The notes under the pieces were generated by a model. That model was not told where the DNA came from and searched no databases. It saw only the letters and a program-made list of their open reading frames with translations. Source: Candidatus Peribacteria bacterium (GTDB lineage Bacteria; Patescibacteriota; Gracilibacteria; UBA1369; LOWO2-01-FULL-3). Taken from it: a DNA stretch of 17,717 nt. The stretch spans positions 1 to 17,717 of the forward strand of contig CALRHQ010000011.1 of assembly GCA_943359415.1 (NCBI GenBank), read 5' to 3'. How positions within the stretch are numbered: position 1 is the first letter of the stretch; the number at the start of each line of letters is the position of its first letter. The position numbers were made by a program, and so were the translations under genes. This document shows, piece after piece, positions 15,219 through 17,717 of this stretch.

Positions 15219-16032
15219 AAAGATCTTTAATCGATTGATGGCCACGGTCAATTTTAGAATTCTGATTTTCAGCTTTTTCATTTTCATTTACGCAAAGATG
15301 CTCGTCTACATGCGCTAAATGGCTATTTTGTATCAGTCTTCCAGCTTCCATAAGGCTGTCAAAAGATTCTCCGCCATCACCCCAAAATCCATCCAAAACT
15401 GAATATTTCAAAGTGCCTTGTTCAATATAAAAATTATTTACATCTGTAATCTCGAGCTCACCTCTATGTGAAGGCTTTAGTCCTTTAATTATGTCGAAAA
15501 CCTGTGGATCGTACATGTAACATCCTGTCACGGCAAGACTTGAAGGTGGATTTTTTGGCTTCTCTATAATGTTTTTAATATTTTCTCCTTGAATATCCGC
15601 AACTCCGTAAGCCTGTGGATTTTTCACTTCTTTAAGGAAAACCCTCGCACCTCTTGGTGTAGCTTTGAATTCATCTACGGCTGATTTAATATCATCCTCG
15701 AAAATATTATCACCAAGGATTACAACGACTTTTTCATTATTAGCGAAATCTTCAGCAAGACTTAGCGCCTGGGCGATGCCTCCTGCCTCTTCCTGAACCT
15801 CGTACGAGATTTTCATGCCAACATTGGCACCTGAACCTAGAAGTTCAAGAAAACTGCCGCTATGGCCTTTTCCTGAGACTATAAGCACATTCGTTATTCC
15901 GGCACTTTTCAAAGCATAAAGCGGATAAAAAATCATCGGCTTGTTATAAACCGGTAGCAAATGCTTATTTGTGACTCTAGTAAGCGGATAAAGCCTGCTT
16001 CCAGTCCCTCCTGCTAGTATAATTCCTCTCAT
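15181..16032 (-). CDS. rfbA: Glucose-1-phosphate thymidylyltransferase (short form) with extra C-terminal tail
   Basis: 283 residues. The enzyme makes dTDP-glucose from dTTP and glucose 1-phosphate, the first step toward dTDP-rhamnose and other surface sugars. Visible motifs: nucleotide-binding LAGGTGSRLYPLT (6-18), KHLLPVYNKPM (23-33), GDNIF (107-111), EKPKNPPS (157-164), RGELEITDVN (190-199) and FWGDGGESFDSLMEA (216-230). The catalytic core ends near residue 241; family members of this short type stop about there. The last 40 or so residues are polar, unlike the family, and read into the end of csaB on the other strand. Other nucleotide-sugar substrates cannot be excluded from sequence alone. 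No rfbB, rfbC or rfbD lies in the window. A promoter at 16055-16083 fits the ATG at 16032. Confidence 0.92.
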   Translation of the reverse strand: MRGIILAGGTGSRLYPLTRVTNKHLLPVYNKPMIFYPLYALKSAGITNVLIVSGKGHSGSFLELLGSGANVGMKISYEVQEEAGGIAQALSLAEDFANNEKVVVILGDNIFEDDIKSAVDEFKATPRGARVFLKEVKNPQAYGVADIQGENIKNIIEKPKNPPSSLAVTGCYMYDPQVFDIIKGLKPSHRGELEITDVNNFYIEQGTLKYSVLDGFWGDGGESFDSLMEAGRLIQNSHLAHVDEHLCVNENEKAENQNSKIDRGHQSIKDLFTSSEVSVDKVQ

Positions 16033-16054
16033 AATCTTGATTTAAGACTGTTAA

Positions 16055-16083
16055 ATTAAACAACAAAACGCGAAAAATAGCAA
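16055..16083 (-). promoter_or_regulatory. Promoter of rfbA
   Basis: On the minus strand, -35 TTGCTA (16083-16078), 17-bp spacer, -10 TTTAAT (16060-16055). Predicted start near 16048 leaves about 16 nt before the rfbA ATG. Confidence 0.5.
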
Positions 16084-16112
16084 CCATAAATACAAAAAGA
16101 TAATTTAGGAAA

Positions 16113-16143
16113 ATATTAATTTTTTTTAACGAAAATTTAATAT
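16113..16143. repeat. AT-rich inverted repeat at the recombinase stop codon
   Basis: ATATTAA (16113-16119) pairs with TTAATAT (16137-16143); after one T-T mismatch, T-run bases 16121-16125 pair with 16131-16135. It includes the recombinase stop codon at 16137-16139. On the plus strand it precedes the tRNA-like gene's -10 element. Function unknown; the pairing is all A-T apart from one G-U. Confidence 0.4.
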
Positions 16144-17717
16144 CGACCTGATATAACAAATATGCATTTTGGGGTGGGGATGGCAGGTTCGCATTGACCA
16201 ACTACGAATTGGTCGATACGGGTTCGATTCCCGACATCTCCGCAGAAAGAAACTTCCGAATCCGAAAGGTGGGAAGAAGCCCGCGCCGAAGGCGCGGGAG
16301 TGGGCAAAAGAGCCCGTCGCTTCGCGACGAATTGGGACGGGACGGGTATGGCGAAATGGGCGGATTTGTCACGAACCAGCGGGTTCGTTCCGATTTTTTG
16401 GACGAACGACTTGATTTGGTACAAATCAGACGAGGAGGACAAAAAATTGGCTTGTTTCGTATCTAAAATCCATTCCCGCAAGGGTTCGACCCAATTGTTT
16501 CTCCCGCGTTCAAAATCTTTCGTTTGTTCCTTCAAAGCGGCGAGAGAGCGCATGAGGACATCTTTTCGTTTGAGATAGACCTCTTTTGGCACATCACCAT
16601 CAAGATACGCCGAGAGTAGTTTTTCCATGCGCTCCTCGTTCGCTTTGATTCCATTGGAAAGATTTTGAACCTCGCTTTGCGACGCTCCAATTTCCTCGCG
16701 CTCCCACATTTTCACTTTGTCCAACATCCAGTCGGTATAGCGATCGCAAAGCGAGATTGTTTGAAGCCGTGCACAGATTTGCCTCGTAAGTTCGCTTTCT
16801 TGCAAATACGCTTGCGAACAGTGGCCGCGCTTTTTCGAGCACCGATAATACCGATAGCGACCGCCAGATTTTCCCGTTGCCCACTGCGCGGAAATCATAC
16901 TGCCACACTCGGCGCATCGAAAAAGTCCAGTGAAAGGAAAATCATGCTTGATTTTCCTTTTGCGCGGCCGTTCTTTCGTTTGCAATACTTTCTGCACGGC
17001 TTCAAACAATGCGGGAGTTACAATTGGCTCAAAGTTTCCATCAAACCATTCGTCACCATGTTTGACGAAGCCGAGATATGCACGATGTGTCAAAAGTCGT
17101 TTGATGGAAACTTTGGCAAGTGGCGTTCCATTTCGAGTAACCACGCCCAAGTCTGCCAAAAATTGCGCGAGCGAAATAAAAGTGTGCGACCCTTTGGCGT
17201 ATTCTTGAAACGCTAAAGTAACCACACGAGCATTGGTCGGATGAGGCTCAATATTTCTCACCTTCGGATTATTGGTGTAGCCAAAGGGAGCTAAATTCAA
17301 CCATTCGCCTCGTCGCAATTTTTGGCGGACGCCGCGCTTGATATTTTCGCTCAAATTGTCTGAATAATATTTAGATTGTCCAAACGCCACTTGCAACATA
17401 AAGAGCCCTTGCGGGGTTGGTTCAAACCAAAATGTCGGAAAGCGCAAAGACACAACCTTGCGAGTGTCTACGGCGTAAATTACTCGTCCACCGTCAATAC
17501 TGTTACGCGCGAGGCGGTCGGGATGCCACGCCAATATGCCGATACCATCTAACTTTTCAATTTTCGCGAACATTTCGCCGAACACCTCGCGCCCCGGTGT
17601 CTTTGCGCTTTTCGACTCCTGAAATTCCTCAAGAATTTCAAGATTTTCTTTACGCGCCAATTCTCGCAGTTCAAAAAGCTGTGCCTCAATGGACATCACT
17701 TGGCGGTCATCATCTTC
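16137..17717 (-). CDS. Serine recombinase of a mobile element (5' end cut by window)
   Basis: 526 codons are visible. The frame stays open to base 17717 (upstream residues EDDDRQ), so the ATG/GTG near 17699 is not the true start, and the N-terminal segment with the catalytic serine is outside the window. Visible in order: the rest of the resolvase catalytic domain with the conserved arginine motif WHPDRLARNS, a Recombinase domain (about NARVVTLAFQEYAKGSHTF to VQKVLQTK), a zinc ribbon (CAEC...CSKKRGHC, four Cys), and a Lys/Glu-rich coiled coil. Large serine recombinases of this build integrate and excise mobile elements. The last 60 or so residues are translated from GC-rich hairpins and antisense tRNA sequence (GNRTRID), so they probably change with the integration site. 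Base composition is visibly more GC-rich than the genes to the left, in keeping with transfer. Confidence 0.93.
   Translation of the reverse strand, partial: EDDDRQVMSIEAQLFELRELARKENLEILEEFQESKSAKTPGREVFGEMFAKIEKLDGIGILAWHPDRLARNSIDGGRVIYAVDTRKVVSLRFPTFWFEPTPQGLFMLQVAFGQSKYYSDNLSENIKRGVRQKLRRGEWLNLAPFGYTNNPKVRNIEPHPTNARVVTLAFQEYAKGSHTFISLAQFLADLGVVTRNGTPLAKVSIKRLLTHRAYLGFVKHGDEWFDGNFEPIVTPALFEAVQKVLQTKERPRKRKIKHDFPFTGLFRCAECGSMISAQWATGKSGGRYRYYRCSKKRGHCSQAYLQESELTRQICARLQTISLCDRYTDWMLDKVKMWEREEIGASQSEVQNLSNGIKANEERMEKLLSAYLDGDVPKEVYLKRKDVLMRSLAALKEQTKDFERGRNNWVEPLREWILDTKQANFLSSSSDLYQIKSFVQKIGTNPLVRDKSAHFAIPVPSQFVAKRRALLPTPAPSARASSHLSDSEVSFCGDVGNRTRIDQFVVGQCEPAIPTPKCIFVISGRY
16149..16157 (+). 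promoter_or_regulatory. Possible extended -10 promoter of the tRNA-like gene
   Basis: TGA followed by TATAAC (16152-16157) is a good extended -10 element; no clear -35 is present. A start near 16164 would lie about 12 nt before the acceptor stem of the tRNA-like gene at 16176. Confidence 0.4.
16176..16242 (+). tRNA. tRNA-Arg(ACG)-like gene with severely reduced D arm; likely recombinase attachment site
   Basis: The acceptor stem GGGGATG (16176-16182) pairs fully with CATCTCC (16235-16241, one G-U), with G242 as discriminator and no encoded CCA. The anticodon loop CTACGAA (16202-16208) gives anticodon ACG, and its sequence matches that of normal bacterial tRNA-Arg(ACG). Its stem is ACCAA/TTGGT but pairing continues outward to nine base pairs (16193-16201 with 16209-16217). 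The T arm is GGG-TTCGATT-CCC plus one further pair. Between acceptor and anticodon stems only 13-14 nt remain, about five fewer than normal, with at most a two-pair D stem (GC-AGGTTC-GC). It may be a divergent functional tRNA, or a hybrid or pseudogene produced by integration of the adjacent element. The recombinase frame runs antisense through it. Confidence 0.5.
16193..16242 (+). other. Probable attachment-site region / left boundary of an integrated element
   Basis: The anticodon arm and 3' part of the tRNA-like gene adjoin the GC-rich recombinase DNA, while AT-rich chromosomal genes lie to the left. The junction most likely falls in or near this stretch. Inference from position; the matching copy at the other end would be outside the window. 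Confidence 0.45.
16280..16329. repeat. Two adjacent GC-rich hairpins next to the tRNA-like gene
   Basis: Hairpin 1: CCCGCGCC (16280-16287), loop GAA, GGCGCGGG (16291-16298), eight perfect pairs. Hairpin 2: CGTCGC (16315-16320), loop TTC, GCGACG (16324-16329), six perfect pairs. No T-run follows on either strand, so terminator activity is doubtful. They fall in the C-terminal tail of the recombinase frame and mark the first GC-rich DNA beyond the tRNA. Confidence 0.65.

Noticed and set aside
16665..17216. 183-codon plus-strand open frame opposite the recombinase
   Set aside because: Antisense to the conserved recombinase and zinc-ribbon domains; no family resemblance.
1..17717. CRISPR array, rRNA or insertion sequence with terminal inverted repeats
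   Set aside because: No regularly spaced direct repeats, no rRNA-like stretches and no DDE transposase were seen on reading both strands.

Overview
The window looks like a chromosomal segment of an AT-rich bacterium, most likely a member of the Candidate Phyla Radiation/Patescibacteria (a Peregrinibacteria-like lineage is my best guess). The reasons are the AT-rich coding sequence, very large proteins of unknown family packed end to end, almost no Shine-Dalgarno sequences, very short predicted mRNA leaders, and a serine recombinase of the kind common in these genomes. TGA is not recoded as glycine as in Gracilibacteria: two giant reading frames of 1370 and at least 1767 codons contain no in-frame TGA. 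The phylum assignment is inference.

Left part (1-10418, all minus strand): three tightly packed genes, read from right to left, encode proteins of 1370, 332 and more than 1767 residues. None belongs to a family I recognise. The junctions are 1 and 3 nt long, so this is one operon of over 10 kb. The large proteins have isolated hydrophobic segments, long coiled-coil stretches and charged or Ala/Lys/Glu-rich ends, and no visible signal peptides. This operon is the best candidate for an undescribed system. Its promoter is back to back with that of tig, and the two promoters share one -35 region.

Middle part (10469-15218, plus strand): trigger factor (tig), a small LapA-like two-helix membrane protein, a winged-helix regulator, ribosomal protein L19 with an unusual acidic tail, RNase HII and a CsaB-type polysaccharide pyruvyl transferase translationally coupled to RNase HII by an ATGA overlap. 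Between rplS and rnhB is a 97-nt near-palindrome that can fold into a long hairpin. A short-form glucose-1-phosphate thymidylyltransferase (rfbA/rmlA) runs the opposite way and overlaps the end of csaB by 38 bp. csaB and rfbA both point to cell-surface polysaccharide synthesis, possibly S-layer anchoring.

Right part (16143-17717): a tRNA-Arg(ACG)-like gene with a strongly reduced D arm is followed directly by visibly more GC-rich DNA carrying a serine recombinase on the minus strand, cut by the window edge. The recombinase reading frame runs out through two GC-rich hairpins and antisense through the tRNA. This is the layout expected for the end of an integrated mobile element whose attachment site lies in the tRNA; the rest of the element should lie beyond the right edge.

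There is no gene-free stretch longer than about 150 bases.
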